From the NCBI RefSeq assembly GCF_900184265.1, contig NZ_FXXA01000002.1:2528539-2592538 (forward strand): a stretch of DNA of 64,000 bases, read 5' to 3'. The notes beneath the pieces were generated by a model, which saw only the letters and a list, made by a program, of their open reading frames with translations, was not told the origin of the DNA and made no database searches. Of the stretch, positions 36,981-45,802 are shown in pieces. How positions within the stretch are numbered: the stretch's first letter is position 1; each line of letters opens with the position of its first letter. Source of the DNA: Eggerthella timonensis. Its GTDB lineage: Bacteria > Actinomycetota > Coriobacteriia > Coriobacteriales > Eggerthellaceae. A program made the position numbers and the translations under genes.

Positions 36981-37958
36981 CTACCCCCGCGCGGTCACGT
37001 GCAGCACCCAGTCGAGGAAGGCGCTTCGAGGGTCGGCGCCGCTCTTCATGGCCCGCTCCGTGTCGCGCGATGCGATGATGGCGCGGCGCAGCTCGGCGGC
37101 GGTGAAGCCGCGCGCCCAGTTCACATGGTTCTTCACGCGCCAATCGGGCGCCTTGAGGGCGGCGGCCACGCCGCGGGGGTTGCCGCGGTCGGCCATGGAG
37201 CGCGCGCAGACGAGCTCGCGCAAGCGCGAGGTGCACATGGCGAGCAACGCATGGGGCGAAACCGAGTCCATGCGGCCCAGATACAGCAGGCACTTGCGCA
37301 CGTCGCGCGCCGCGAAGGCGTCGACGAACTCCCAGGGCTTCACCTCGGCCGTGCGGCTGACCATCTCGACGATCTCGTGCTCGTTCACGGCATCGGTGCC
37401 GCGATGCGCGAGCGTGATCTTCTTGATCTCGCTGTCGAGGTGCACCGTGTCCTCGCCCACGAGGTCCACGAGCTTCATGGCCGCGCCCTCGGTGAGCGTG
37501 ACGCCGTGGCCCACGGCCATCGAGCGCACCGTCTTGGGCAGCTCGTAGCGCTTGAGCGGCGTGCAGTCGATGACGGCCGTCTTGCCGTGCGCGGCCACCG
37601 CCTTGTACAAGCGCGTGTTCTTCGCCAGCTTCTCGGCGACGAGCGCGAGCACGGTGGTCTCGTTCGGCGCGGCGAGGTAGCTCACGAGCTGCTCGGCGTC
37701 GGCCTTCTTCAGCTTGTCGGCCGCGCGCACCTCGACGAGGCGCACGGGACTCGCGAACGGCACGGTGTTGCAGGCCGTGACGATGTCGCCGCCGAGCGCG
37801 GTCTCGCCGGTGAACTCGTCGGCGTTGAACGACAGGTCGCCCATCGCCGACAACCGAGCGCGCAGACGCTTCATCACGGTGTCGCGCTTGAGCGCGTCCT
37901 CGCCCACGACGAGGTAGACGGGCAGCAGCGGTGCTTCTTGTTTCTTTTGAGTAGCCAT
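36981..37958 (-). CDS. holA: HolA, DNA polymerase III delta subunit
   Basis: 325 aa. It opens the sliding clamp in the clamp loader. LVVGEDALKRD and CLLYLGRMDS are family features, with a C-terminal collar helix domain containing HVNWARGFT. It lies 9 nt downstream of comEC, the usual comEC-holA pair. Confidence 0.9.
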   Translation of the reverse strand: MATQKKQEAPLLPVYLVVGEDALKRDTVMKRLRARLSAMGDLSFNADEFTGETALGGDIVTACNTVPFASPVRLVEVRAADKLKKADAEQLVSYLAAPNETTVLALVAEKLAKNTRLYKAVAAHGKTAVIDCTPLKRYELPKTVRSMAVGHGVTLTEGAAMKLVDLVGEDTVHLDSEIKKITLAHRGTDAVNEHEIVEMVSRTAEVKPWEFVDAFAARDVRKCLLYLGRMDSVSPHALLAMCTSRLRELVCARSMADRGNPRGVAAALKAPDWRVKNHVNWARGFTAAELRRAIIASRDTERAMKSGADPRSAFLDWVLHVTARG

Positions 37959-37967
37959 GCCCCCATT

Positions 37968-40172
37968 CTAGCGCAGCGTCCGGACGTCGATCCCATCGTC
38001 GGTCAATTTGCATGAAACATCTCCCTGCTCGTCGGTGCGGCAGATGCGCGCGCCCGCCGCGCCCAGCCGATCGAGCGTCTCGTCGGCGGGATGGCCGTAG
38101 CGGTTGCCCGCGCCCACGCTGACGAGCGCGATGCGCGGCGCGAGGACGGCCGCCTCCTCGTCGTCGAGTGCGTTCTTGGACCCGTGGTGCCCCACCTTGT
38201 AGAGGTCGACGGAGCCCACGAGGCCCGCGTCGATGAGCGCGCGCAGCTGGTCGCGCTCGGCGTCGCCGGTGAACAGCGCGCGCCACTCGGGCGCGCCGTC
38301 TCCGTCGAGGTCGGCGTCGGCGACGAGGCACACGCTGTCGGCGTTGCCGCCCTCGTCGACGAACCGCTCGGGCCACACCACCCGAAGGGCGAAGGCGCCC
38401 GCTTCGAGCACGTCGCCCTGCCGCAGGCCGATCACTCCCCCGTCGCCGGCGAGCGCGCGGGCGTCGGCGACGAGCCCCGCGCATGCCGCGCAGCCGCACG
38501 AGAGCGCATCCTGCGCCACGAGCACGCGCCGCACGTCCACGATGCCCGCGAGCGAGGCGAGCGAGCCCATGTGGTCGTCGTCGCCGTGGGTGATCACCAC
38601 CGCGTCGAGGCGGTACACGCCGTGGCGGGCGAGCGCCTCGCGCAGCTTGCGGTCCTGGTTGCCTGTGTCGATGAGGACGGCCGCCCCGCGGCTGCGCACG
38701 ACGAAGGCGTCGCCCTGGCCCACGTCGAGCATGACGATCTCGTCGCCCGCGAGGCGCGGCGCGACGACGATGGCGGCGATAAGGGCGCAAACAAGCGCGG
38801 TCGCCGCGCCGAACGCGAAGCGGCGGCTCGGGCGCGGCCAGGCGAGCCAGAGCGCCGCCGCGCAGAGTGCCGACGCCGCGAGCGCGGCGACGGGCGGCAC
38901 GGCTGCGGGCACGCTGGCGTAGGGGATTCCCGCAAGCGCCCGCACGACGGCGGTGAGCGCGCCCGCGCCTGCCGAGGCGAGCCCTATCAGAGCCGGCGCC
39001 GCCGGAGGGAGGGCGACGGCGCCGAGCACCGCCGCGAGCCCTCCCGCGCAGACGAGCGGGAACAGCGGCGCGGCCGCCACGTTGGCGAGCGGCGCCACGA
39101 GGGGCAGCTGCGAGAACAGCGACGCGGCGAGCGGCGTGGCCGCGAGGCTCGAGGCGGCCGTCAGCGCGAGCGCCTCGCGCGCGAGGCGGGGCACGCGCGG
39201 CAGGCAGCGCGCGATCCATCCCTGGCAGAGCCCGGCGAACAGCACGATGCCGAGCGTCGAGAGCGCCGACAGGGCGAACGAGACCGACAGCGCCGTGGTC
39301 GGACCCGAGGCGATGCAGCCGACCATGCACACAGCGAGCGCGCTGAGCGCCGCCGGACGGCGGCGCGCCGCGAACGCGAACATGCCGGCGAAGGCCATGA
39401 CGGCGGCGCGCACGGCCGAGGGCGGGGCGGCCGCCAGCACGAGGAAGAACAGCAGAAGCGCGGCCTGCAACGCGATCCCCGCGCGGCGGGAAACGCGCAG
39501 GGCCCGCAGCAGCGCCGAGGCGCACCCGGCGACGATGGACAGGTGGGCGCCCGACACCGCCACGAGATGGGCGAGGCCGCTGGCCTGGTACGCGGCGTAC
39601 GCGTCGCCTTCCTCGAGCCCGCCGCGCCATCCGCACACGAGCGCCGCGAGCACGGCCCCGCCGTCGCCGCACCCCTCTTCGGCGATGAGGTCGATAGCCC
39701 GGTTCCGCAGCCCTGCGAGCATGCCGAGCACATCGCCGCGCTCGCAGGGCTCCACCTCGCGCGCGGTCCCTTCGAGCACCGCTCCCTGCCGCCAGCAGTA
39801 CGCCGCCGACGTCCCCGAAGGCGCGGAGAGCGCGACGTCGGCCTCGAACACGTCGCCGTAGCGCGGGGGCGGCGCCTCCCCATCGAAGCGCAACCGCACG
39901 AGCGCCGCCCCGATGCCGGGCAGGTCGACGCGCGCGAAGCACGTCGCGCCGTAGAGGCCTTCCGAGCCGTCCGCCGCCGCTTCGAAGCGCCATCGCCCCG
40001 ATGCGCCGTCGCCCTGCAGCTGCGCCTCGTGCTGCATCGCCGCGCATCCGCCCGCGCAGGCGACGCCGAGCGACGCGCCCAAAAGCGCCGCCCAGACGAG
40101 CGGCGCCGGCAGCCGCCACAGCGCCAACGCGCAGGCGATGCTCGCAAGGGCGCACCCGCTCACCCCACGCAT
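37968..40172 (-). CDS. comEC: ComEC/Rec2-family DNA uptake channel
   Basis: 734 aa. Several transmembrane helices at the N-terminus, an OB-like DUF4131 segment (50-190), the Competence domain with many helices, and a C-terminal metallo-beta-lactamase domain (THGDDDHMGSL). It transports single-stranded DNA across the membrane. The start ATG 40172 overlaps the end of comEA by 13 nt. Its neighbour ComEA binds DNA, which supports a natural-transformation role; other competence genes are not in the window. Confidence 0.9.
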   Translation of the reverse strand: MRGVSGCALASIACALALWRLPAPLVWAALLGASLGVACAGGCAAMQHEAQLQGDGASGRWRFEAAADGSEGLYGATCFARVDLPGIGAALVRLRFDGEAPPPRYGDVFEADVALSAPSGTSAAYCWRQGAVLEGTAREVEPCERGDVLGMLAGLRNRAIDLIAEEGCGDGGAVLAALVCGWRGGLEEGDAYAAYQASGLAHLVAVSGAHLSIVAGCASALLRALRVSRRAGIALQAALLLFFLVLAAAPPSAVRAAVMAFAGMFAFAARRRPAALSALAVCMVGCIASGPTTALSVSFALSALSTLGIVLFAGLCQGWIARCLPRVPRLAREALALTAASSLAATPLAASLFSQLPLVAPLANVAAAPLFPLVCAGGLAAVLGAVALPPAAPALIGLASAGAGALTAVVRALAGIPYASVPAAVPPVAALAASALCAAALWLAWPRPSRRFAFGAATALVCALIAAIVVAPRLAGDEIVMLDVGQGDAFVVRSRGAAVLIDTGNQDRKLREALARHGVYRLDAVVITHGDDDHMGSLASLAGIVDVRRVLVAQDALSCGCAACAGLVADARALAGDGGVIGLRQGDVLEAGAFALRVVWPERFVDEGGNADSVCLVADADLDGDGAPEWRALFTGDAERDQLRALIDAGLVGSVDLYKVGHHGSKNALDDEEAAVLAPRIALVSVGAGNRYGHPADETLDRLGAAGARICRTDEQGDVSCKLTDDGIDVRTLR

Positions 40173-40834
40173 ACGAGATCGGCCAGATCGGCGAACTTCT
40201 TGTCCCCGATGCCGGAAACGCGCTTGAGATCCTCCACCGTGCGGAAGGGGCCGTTCGCCTCGCGGTCGGCCACGATCTTCTCCGCCGTCGACGGCCCCAC
40301 GCCCGGCAGCGCGTCGAGCTCCGAGGCCGTGGCCCGGTTGAGGTTCACCTTCCCTCCGACCGAGGACGCGCCCTCCCCGCCGTCTGACGCGCCCGCAGCC
40401 GATCCCGCCGCAGCGGCGCCCGCCTCCTCCTGCGTCGGCACGACGATCTGCTCGCCGTCGACAAGCACCCGCGCAAGGTTGAGCCCGTCGCGCGCCGCGC
40501 CCTCGGCGAACCCGCCCGCCTCGTCGATCGCATCCTGCACGCGCGACCCCTCGTCGAGCTCGCGCACGCCCGGATCGGCGACCGCGCCGCCGACGTGCAC
40601 GACGATCGTCGGCGCAGGCGCGGGAGCCTCCTCTTCCGCATCGTCCTCGGTCGAAAGCGCGCCCTCCTCGCGTGCGAGCGAGAACCCGTCCGCCGTCCCC
40701 GCCTTGATGAGCGCACCGCCCGCCGCGACGAGCACGATCGCCGCGAGCGCCGTCACGCCCACGAGCACCGGCAAGCGCACGCCGCTCAAATGCGCCTTCG
40801 CCCGCCACGATTCCGCCTGGTCCACGAATCCCAT
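40160..40834 (-). CDS. comEA: ComEA, membrane DNA-binding protein
   Basis: 224 aa: N-terminal transmembrane segment (residues 19-40), SLBB domain (VVHVGGAV), Ala/Ser-rich linker and a C-terminal helix-hairpin-helix pair (LNRATASELDALPGVGPSTAEKI). It is the receptor for incoming DNA. ATG 40834 has GAGGGGG at good spacing; a GTG 42 nt upstream (40876) is an alternative with a closer AAAGGG. Confidence 0.88.
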   Translation of the reverse strand: MGFVDQAESWRAKAHLSGVRLPVLVGVTALAAIVLVAAGGALIKAGTADGFSLAREEGALSTEDDAEEEAPAPAPTIVVHVGGAVADPGVRELDEGSRVQDAIDEAGGFAEGAARDGLNLARVLVDGEQIVVPTQEEAGAAAAGSAAGASDGGEGASSVGGKVNLNRATASELDALPGVGPSTAEKIVADREANGPFRTVEDLKRVSGIGDKKFADLADLVCVG

Positions 40835-41114
40835 GCCGCCCCCTCGTATCGCCGTTGCCGCCTCGTCCTTCCGCACCCGCCCTTTTATGATAGCGAGCCG
40901 GTCTCACGCGGCGATGGCGCAGATCCAGCGAAACGAGCCCCGTTTTCCAGCGCGCCTTCCACGCGTTTCCAGCGCCGATTCCATGCGCCGTCGATGGCGA
41001 TCCGACGCGGTTTCCACGCGCCGTGCCGACGGATCTCCCGCGAATGCGACGCCGCGGCGAGCCCCGCATCATCCCTGCCGAATCACCTGCTGCGTACCGC
41101 AGAAACAGAACGGA

Positions 41115-41130
41115 TGTTTCATGTGAAACA
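41115..41130. other. parS-like site 1 (one mismatch)
   Basis: TGTTTCATGTGAAACA against TGTTTCACGTGAAACA; the palindrome extends to CGGA...TCCG on both sides (41111-41134). parS is the binding site of the chromosome partition protein ParB. Confidence 0.85.
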
Positions 41131-41366
41131 TCCGGGCCGACAAGGGCTTCGCTCCGGCATTCCGCCGCAGCGGGCTTCCGCTTCGCATGAAAGCCGGGAG
41201 CGAAACGCCGCCTCTCCCCGGTGCCCGCCCGGCCGCGAAGCTGCGGCGTCGTCCTTGTGCCTCGTGCCCGTCGGAGCGCTGGACGAACGCAAACGGCGGG
41301 GAACGGCCGACGGCGAAAGGAGTTCTTGCATCCGGCCGCATGCGCCTGAGAGATTACCCGAACAGG

Positions 41367-41382
41367 TGTTTCACGTGAAACA
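41367..41382. other. parS-like site 2 (perfect consensus)
   Basis: TGTTTCACGTGAAACA exactly, 252 bp from site 1. Known parS sites cluster near the replication origin, though no parAB or dnaA is in this window. Confidence 0.9.
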
Positions 41383-41403
41383 TCCGGAGCGGGACGCGAA
41401 AAG

Positions 41404-41434
41404 GCGGCGCCCCGAGGAATACCCGGGGCGCCGC
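41404..41434 (-). terminator. thiI terminator
   Basis: 11-bp stem GCGGCGCCCCG/CGGGGCGCCGC with a 9-nt loop, followed on the minus strand by CTTTTCGCG. It lies 29 nt past the thiI stop. Confidence 0.8.
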
Positions 41435-41462
41435 GCTCGCGAATGCATGATGTCCGAAACGC

Positions 41463-42680
41463 TTACGAGGCGCGCTTCTTCTTCGGCTTGTAGGCAGGGC
41501 ACGCGTAATCGCGCACCTCGGCCGCGTCGGCGATCTCGACCACCCATCGCTCGATGGGCAGCGGAGATTCGGCCTCGAGCACGTCCGGCAGCTTCGCGTG
41601 CGTCTCGGGGCTGCGCGGCATGAACAGCGTGCAGCAGTCGGGCGCGTCCTGCGACGAGATCTCGAAGGAGCCCAGGCGCTCGGCCTCCGCGATGATCTCC
41701 AGCTTGTCGGTGCCGATGAGCGGCCGGAAGACGGGCATGTCCACCGCCGCGTCGGTGCACCGGATGTTGTCGAGCGTCTGCGAGGCCACCTGCCCCAGGC
41801 TCTCGCCCGTCACGAGCGCCCCGGCGCGCTCGCGCCGCCCCAGCTCCTCGGCCACCTTGAACATGAGGCGGCGGTACATGATGACGCGCAGCTCGGGCGG
41901 CACGGTCAGCGCGATCTCGCGCTGGTAGTCGCCGAACGGCACCGTGTAGACGCGCGCGATGCAACCCGTGCGCTCCAGCACCTGCGCGATGTCGTCAACG
42001 AGGTACTCGCTGGCGTCGGAGGTCTGCGGACGGCCCGAGAAGTGCACGCCGATGCACACCGCGCCGCGCCGTGCGAGCTTCCAGGTGGCCACCGGCGAAT
42101 CGATGCCCGACGACAGCAGGCACATCACGATCCCCGAGCTGCCCACCGGCAGGCCGCCCACGCCCGGCAGCGAGCGCGCGTACACGTAGGCCGCGTTCTG
42201 CACCACCTCGACGCCCACGGTCAGGTCGGGCCTCTTCATTTTCACGGCCTTGTCCGGATACGCCGCGCACAGCGCCGAGCCGATGATCTGGTTCATGTCC
42301 ATCGAACCCGTGGCGAAATCGGTGTGGTTGCGCCGCGCCGCCACCTTGAACGTGTCGAACGGGCCTGCCTCGCCCATGGCGGCGAGCGCCGCCTCCGTCA
42401 TGGCGTCGAGGTCGCGCTCGCACTTGAACCCGCACGACACGCGCGCCACGCCCGGGACCTTGCCGATGACGTCGGCCGCCTCCTTCGCCGTCTCCCAATC
42501 GGTGCCCTCGCGCAAGAACACGCACAGACGGCCCGCGATGCGGTGGATCGTGACCACGGGGAACCGGCCCAGCAGCGCCTCGAGGTTCTTGAGCAGCCTC
42601 ATCTCGAACGCGGAGCGGTTGTGGCCCTTGAGCCCGATCTCGTGGTAGTGGACCAGGCAGATGCGTTGGAATTCAGTCAT
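41463..42680 (-). CDS. thiI: ThiI, tRNA 4-thiouridine/thiazole sulfurtransferase
   Basis: 405 aa: N-terminal ferredoxin-like/THUMP domain, then the PP-loop ATP pyrophosphatase. The P-loop reads LLSSGIDSP, where SGG is usual. It has no C-terminal rhodanese domain, like many Gram-positive ThiI. The protein adds sulfur to tRNA U8 and may support thiamine thiazole. It lies about 100 nt after rpoZ with a hairpin between. Confidence 0.92.
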   Translation of the reverse strand: MTEFQRICLVHYHEIGLKGHNRSAFEMRLLKNLEALLGRFPVVTIHRIAGRLCVFLREGTDWETAKEAADVIGKVPGVARVSCGFKCERDLDAMTEAALAAMGEAGPFDTFKVAARRNHTDFATGSMDMNQIIGSALCAAYPDKAVKMKRPDLTVGVEVVQNAAYVYARSLPGVGGLPVGSSGIVMCLLSSGIDSPVATWKLARRGAVCIGVHFSGRPQTSDASEYLVDDIAQVLERTGCIARVYTVPFGDYQREIALTVPPELRVIMYRRLMFKVAEELGRRERAGALVTGESLGQVASQTLDNIRCTDAAVDMPVFRPLIGTDKLEIIAEAERLGSFEISSQDAPDCCTLFMPRSPETHAKLPDVLEAESPLPIERWVVEIADAAEVRDYACPAYKPKKKRAS

Positions 42681-42715
42681 GGACGACCTTGTCTTTCAGG
42701 GTGCGGACACAGCAA

Positions 42716-42742
42716 AGCCGCGCCGGGGTTCCCAGCGCGGCT
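42716..42742 (-). terminator. Hairpin between rpoZ and thiI
   Basis: 8-bp stem AGCCGCGC/GCGCGGCT, 11-nt loop, followed on the minus strand by TTTGCTG. It could reduce but not stop thiI transcription. Confidence 0.5.
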
Positions 42743-42778
42743 GAATGACGCGATTCCGGCCGATCGGCGAGATACGGC

Positions 42779-43039
42779 CTAGTGGTAGTTGACGTCGATG
42801 GAATTCGGATCGTACGACACCTCGCCGCGAGCGACCTCGTTGAAGGCGAGCGACAGCGGCTTCTTGTCGGCGGCGCGGGCGATCTCGACCGCCGTCTGCA
42901 GCTGGATGGCGCGATCGCGCTGGCCGCGCATCATGTCGTTGATGTCGTGCGCGCGCTTCGAAGCGAGAGCGCACAGCAGGAAGCGGTCGTTGTCGGTCTC
43001 GTTCAGCAGGACGTCGATCTTCGGTTCGATAATGCTCAT
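42779..43039 (-). CDS. rpoZ: RNA polymerase omega subunit
   Basis: 86 aa. The core omega motif is FLLCALASKRAHDINDMM, then KPLSLAFNEVARGEV. It promotes assembly of the beta' subunit. The gene follows gmk by 7 nt, the conserved order. Confidence 0.93.
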   Translation of the reverse strand: MSIIEPKIDVLLNETDNDRFLLCALASKRAHDINDMMRGQRDRAIQLQTAVEIARAADKKPLSLAFNEVARGEVSYDPNSIDVNYH

Positions 43040-43046
43040 ATGCGTG

Positions 43047-43619
43047 TTAACCTCGTATTTTCTCGGCTTGCTCGTTGACGTAGCCCACCAACGCGTTGAC
43101 GGCTTCGTCCAAATCGTCGTTTACCAGCCGTATATCATACTCCATTTTGCGGGAAAGCTCCACCCGCGCCGTTTCCATGCGAGTCGCGACGGCCTCGTCG
43201 CTCTCGGTCCCGCGTCCGCGCAGACGCGCTTCGAGCACGTCGAGCGAAGGCGGTTCGATGAACACGAGGTGCGCCGCCGGAAACTTGTCGCGCACCTGGA
43301 ACCCTCCCTGCACGTCGATCTCCAGGATGACCTGATCGCCGCGCGCGATGTGCTCCTCGACGGTGGCGCGGGGCGTGCCGTAACGGTTCCCCCCGTACGT
43401 CGCCCACTCCAGCAGGCCGTCGCTCGCGACGAGCTGCTGGAATTCCTCGGGAGACGCGAAGCGGTAGTGGACGCCGTCCACCTCGCCCTCGCGCGGCTTG
43501 CGGGTGGTCACCGACATAGACACCCATGCATCGGGGACCTCCTGCACAAGTCGGGCCACCAGCGTGCCCTTGCCGGCACCCGATGGCCCTGAGATGACGA
43601 ACAGATTGCCGTGGCGCAT
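43047..43619 (-). CDS. gmk: Guanylate kinase
   Basis: 190 aa. P-loop SGPSGAGKGTLV, GMP-binding TTRKPREGEVDGVHY, and ARVELSRKMEYD later. It makes GDP from GMP. It starts 7 nt past mihF. Confidence 0.96.
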   Translation of the reverse strand: MRHGNLFVISGPSGAGKGTLVARLVQEVPDAWVSMSVTTRKPREGEVDGVHYRFASPEEFQQLVASDGLLEWATYGGNRYGTPRATVEEHIARGDQVILEIDVQGGFQVRDKFPAAHLVFIEPPSLDVLEARLRGRGTESDEAVATRMETARVELSRKMEYDIRLVNDDLDEAVNALVGYVNEQAEKIRG

Positions 43620-43626
43620 GGAGCGA

Positions 43627-43935
43627 TTAGCCCAAGCGCTCCAGCAGGGCGGTCTGCTGGCGCTCGCCCAAACCGCGCAGGCGGCGGCTCTCGGCGATCT
43701 GGAGCTCCTTCATGATCTTCTCAGCCTTGGCCTTGCCGTAGCCGGGAAGCGTCTCGATGAGGGTGGAAACCTTCATGCGGCCCACAACCGGGTCGTTCTT
43801 CATTCCAAGAACCTTCTCGAGCGTGAGCTTGCCGGACTTCAGATCGTCGCGAACCTCGGCGCGCTTGATGCGGGCCGCCTTCGCCTTTTCCAAAGCCGCC
43901 TGACGCTCTTCAGGGCTGAGTTGAGGAATAGCCAT
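43627..43935 (-). CDS. mihF: Actinobacterial integration host factor (mIHF)
   Basis: 102 aa. Basic N-terminal helix (QAALEKAKAARIKRAEVRDDLKSG type) and a helix-two-turn-helix H2TH-like fold with TLPGYGKAKAEKIM. Nucleoid-binding and needed for phage integration in mycobacteria. This family marks actinobacteria. GAGAGAACACG precedes the ATG. It is the first gene of mihF-gmk-rpoZ. Confidence 0.93.
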   Translation of the reverse strand: MAIPQLSPEERQAALEKAKAARIKRAEVRDDLKSGKLTLEKVLGMKNDPVVGRMKVSTLIETLPGYGKAKAEKIMKELQIAESRRLRGLGERQQTALLERLG

Positions 43936-43968
43936 CGTGTTCTCTCCTTCTGTTCCAAAAGCGATTCC

Positions 43969-43981
43969 GTGATACTATCAC
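43969..43981 (-). promoter_or_regulatory. 13-nt palindrome upstream of mihF
   Basis: GTGATACTATCAC, 34 nt before the mihF start. It could be an operator or a second -10 (TAGTAT on the minus strand); no protein is known for it. Confidence 0.4.
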
Positions 43982-44044
43982 GCATTCGCCCACTTCACCT
44001 TGTCTTTTACCACAAATCCCAAAAATTTCAGCGCGCGGTCACAC

Positions 44045-44073
44045 ATTCTAGAAGCTGAAGCGCCCTTTGTCGA
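44045..44073 (-). promoter_or_regulatory. Probable mihF promoter
   Basis: On the minus strand TCGACA, 17 nt, TAGAAT. About 100 nt of leader would precede mihF. Confidence 0.65.
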
Positions 44074-44129
44074 TAGTCCGTCGCCTAACCGTCATTTTAC
44101 CTGACCGGACGCGCAGTGCGCCGAAACGC

Positions 44130-44855
44130 CTACAACTCCGCCACGATGGCCGCGAACGCCGCCGCCGGATCGGGCGCCTGCGTGATGGGCCGGCCGATGA
44201 CGATGTGCGACGCGCCGTTCTCGAACGCCTGCGCTGGCGTGGCCACGCGGCTCTGGTCGCCGCGATCGCTGCCCGCAGGGCGCACGCCCGGCGTGACGAT
44301 GTAGGCGTCGGGCCCCAGGATGTCGCGCAGGCGCGCGGCCTCCTGCGGCGAGGCGACCACGCCCGAGATGCCCGCGCGCTTCGCCTGCTCGGCCAGCACG
44401 ACCACCTGGTCGGCCATGGCGCGGCTCACGCCCGTCTCGGCCAACGCTGCGTCGTTCATGCTGGTGAGCACCGTGATGCCGAGAGTTGCCGGCACGTCGT
44501 GGCCGTACTCGGCCGCCGCGCGCTCCGCGCCCTTCTGGGCCGCCGCCATCATGTCGACGCCGCCCACCGTGTGCATGGTCAGCATGTCGGCCCCGCTGCC
44601 GGCGGCGGCGTACGCGGCGCCCTCCACCTGGTGCGGGATGTCGTGGAACTTAAGGTCGAGGAACACCTTGAAGCCGCGTTCCTTGAGCGCGTACACGATG
44701 GCCGGGCCGTTCGCGTAGAACAGCGTCATGCCCACCTTCATCCACGTCGCCTTGCCTTGCAGCTGGTCCGCGAGGTCGAAGGCCTCCTCGATGCCGCAGT
44801 CGAGCGCCACGATCACGCGGTCGCGCGCGGGCACCCCTTCGAACGAACTCACCAT
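44130..44855 (-). CDS. pyrF: Orotidine 5'-phosphate decarboxylase
   Basis: 241 aa. Catalytic signature [11 protein letters not shown] (DxKxxDI). Last step of UMP synthesis. The frame opens at 44906, but ATG 44855 has AGGAGC and overlaps pyrD by 7 nt. The last gene of the pyrK-pyrD-pyrF unit. Confidence 0.93.
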   Translation of the reverse strand: MVSSFEGVPARDRVIVALDCGIEEAFDLADQLQGKATWMKVGMTLFYANGPAIVYALKERGFKVFLDLKFHDIPHQVEGAAYAAAGSGADMLTMHTVGGVDMMAAAQKGAERAAAEYGHDVPATLGITVLTSMNDAALAETGVSRAMADQVVVLAEQAKRAGISGVVASPQEAARLRDILGPDAYIVTPGVRPAGSDRGDQSRVATPAQAFENGASHIVIGRPITQAPDPAAAFAAIVAEL

Positions 44856-45802
44856 TCCAAAGCTCCTATCAGTTGCCGCACGTCGTCGATGCCGTGCCTT
44901 TCGCAATACTGCGCTATTCCGTCGATGATTTCAACCGTGGCGTGCGGATTCACGAAATTCGCGGTGCCGACGGCCACCGCCGTGGCTCCGGCCAGCATGA
45001 ACTCCACCGCGTCGGTTGCGCACGAGATGCCGCCCATGCCCAAGATGGGCACGTCGACAGCCTGATGGACCTCCCACACCATGCGCAGCGCCACGGGTTT
45101 GACGGCGGGGCCCGACAGCCCGCCCACGCCGCGCGCGAGCTGCGGGCGGCGGCGCTCGGCGTCGATGGCCATGCCCAGAAGCGTGTTGATGAGCGACAGC
45201 GCGTCGGCGCCGGCGGCGACTGCGGCGCGCGCGATCTCGGCGACGTCGGTGACGTTGGGGGTGAGCTTCACGATGAGCGGCCGCTTCGTGGCGGCGCGGC
45301 AGCGCGCCACCACGGCCTCCACGCTGTCCGCGCACGTGCCGATGGTCATGCCGCCCGCATCCACGTTCGGGCACGAGATGTTCACCTCGTAGGCGTCCAC
45401 CGGCGCGTCCTCGAGCGCCTCGATCACCTGCACGTACTCGTCGAAGCTGTGGCCCGACACGTTCACGATGACCGTCGCGTCGCGCTCCTCGAGCCACGGC
45501 AGGTCGCATTCCTTCAGGTGCGCGACGCCGGGGTTCTGCAGCCCGATGGAGTTGAGCATGCCCGAGGGCGTCTCGGCGATGCGGGGGCTGGCGTTGCCCT
45601 CCCAGCCGGCGAGCGACACGCCCTTCGTCGTGACGGCGCCCAGACTGGCCACGTCCACGAAGTCGCCGTACTCGCGCCCGGCGGCGAACGTGCCCGACGC
45701 CACGGTCACGGGGTTCTTCATCTTGAGGCCGCCCAGATTCACGGCCATCTTGACGCTGGTGGGCGCCGTCGTGAGCGGCAGCGCGTTCTCGATCCCGGCC
45801 AT
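44849..45802 (-). CDS. pyrD: Dihydroorotate dehydrogenase, class 1B catalytic subunit
   Basis: 317 aa FMN enzyme. [11 protein letters not shown] near the start, [10 protein letters not shown], and the FMN motif GMGGIS(C). The pairing with PyrK indicates the NAD-linked B type. The ATG follows the pyrK stop with no gap. Confidence 0.95.
   Translation of the reverse strand: MAGIENALPLTTAPTSVKMAVNLGGLKMKNPVTVASGTFAAGREYGDFVDVASLGAVTTKGVSLAGWEGNASPRIAETPSGMLNSIGLQNPGVAHLKECDLPWLEERDATVIVNVSGHSFDEYVQVIEALEDAPVDAYEVNISCPNVDAGGMTIGTCADSVEAVVARCRAATKRPLIVKLTPNVTDVAEIARAAVAAGADALSLINTLLGMAIDAERRRPQLARGVGGLSGPAVKPVALRMVWEVHQAVDVPILGMGGISCATDAVEFMLAGATAVAVGTANFVNPHATVEIIDGIAQYCERHGIDDVRQLIGALEW

Larger units (their letters stand above)
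40835..41462. other. Intergenic region holding two parS-like sites
   Basis: About 630 nt with no convincing gene. A GTTTCC(A)GCGC/CACGCGCC theme recurs near 40955-41030. It contains the two parS-like sites and the thiI terminator. Short frames here begin with MFHMKH or MFHVKH because parS itself encodes these residues. Confidence 0.6.

Noticed and set aside
36835-40155. 1106-codon open frame on the minus strand across holA and comEC
   Set aside because: Arg/Gly/Ala-rich translation without motifs; it is the wrong frame of holA and comEC, a usual effect of high GC.
41069-41341. Short minus-strand ORF containing MFHMKH near parS
   Set aside because: parS itself encodes these residues; no other coding signals.
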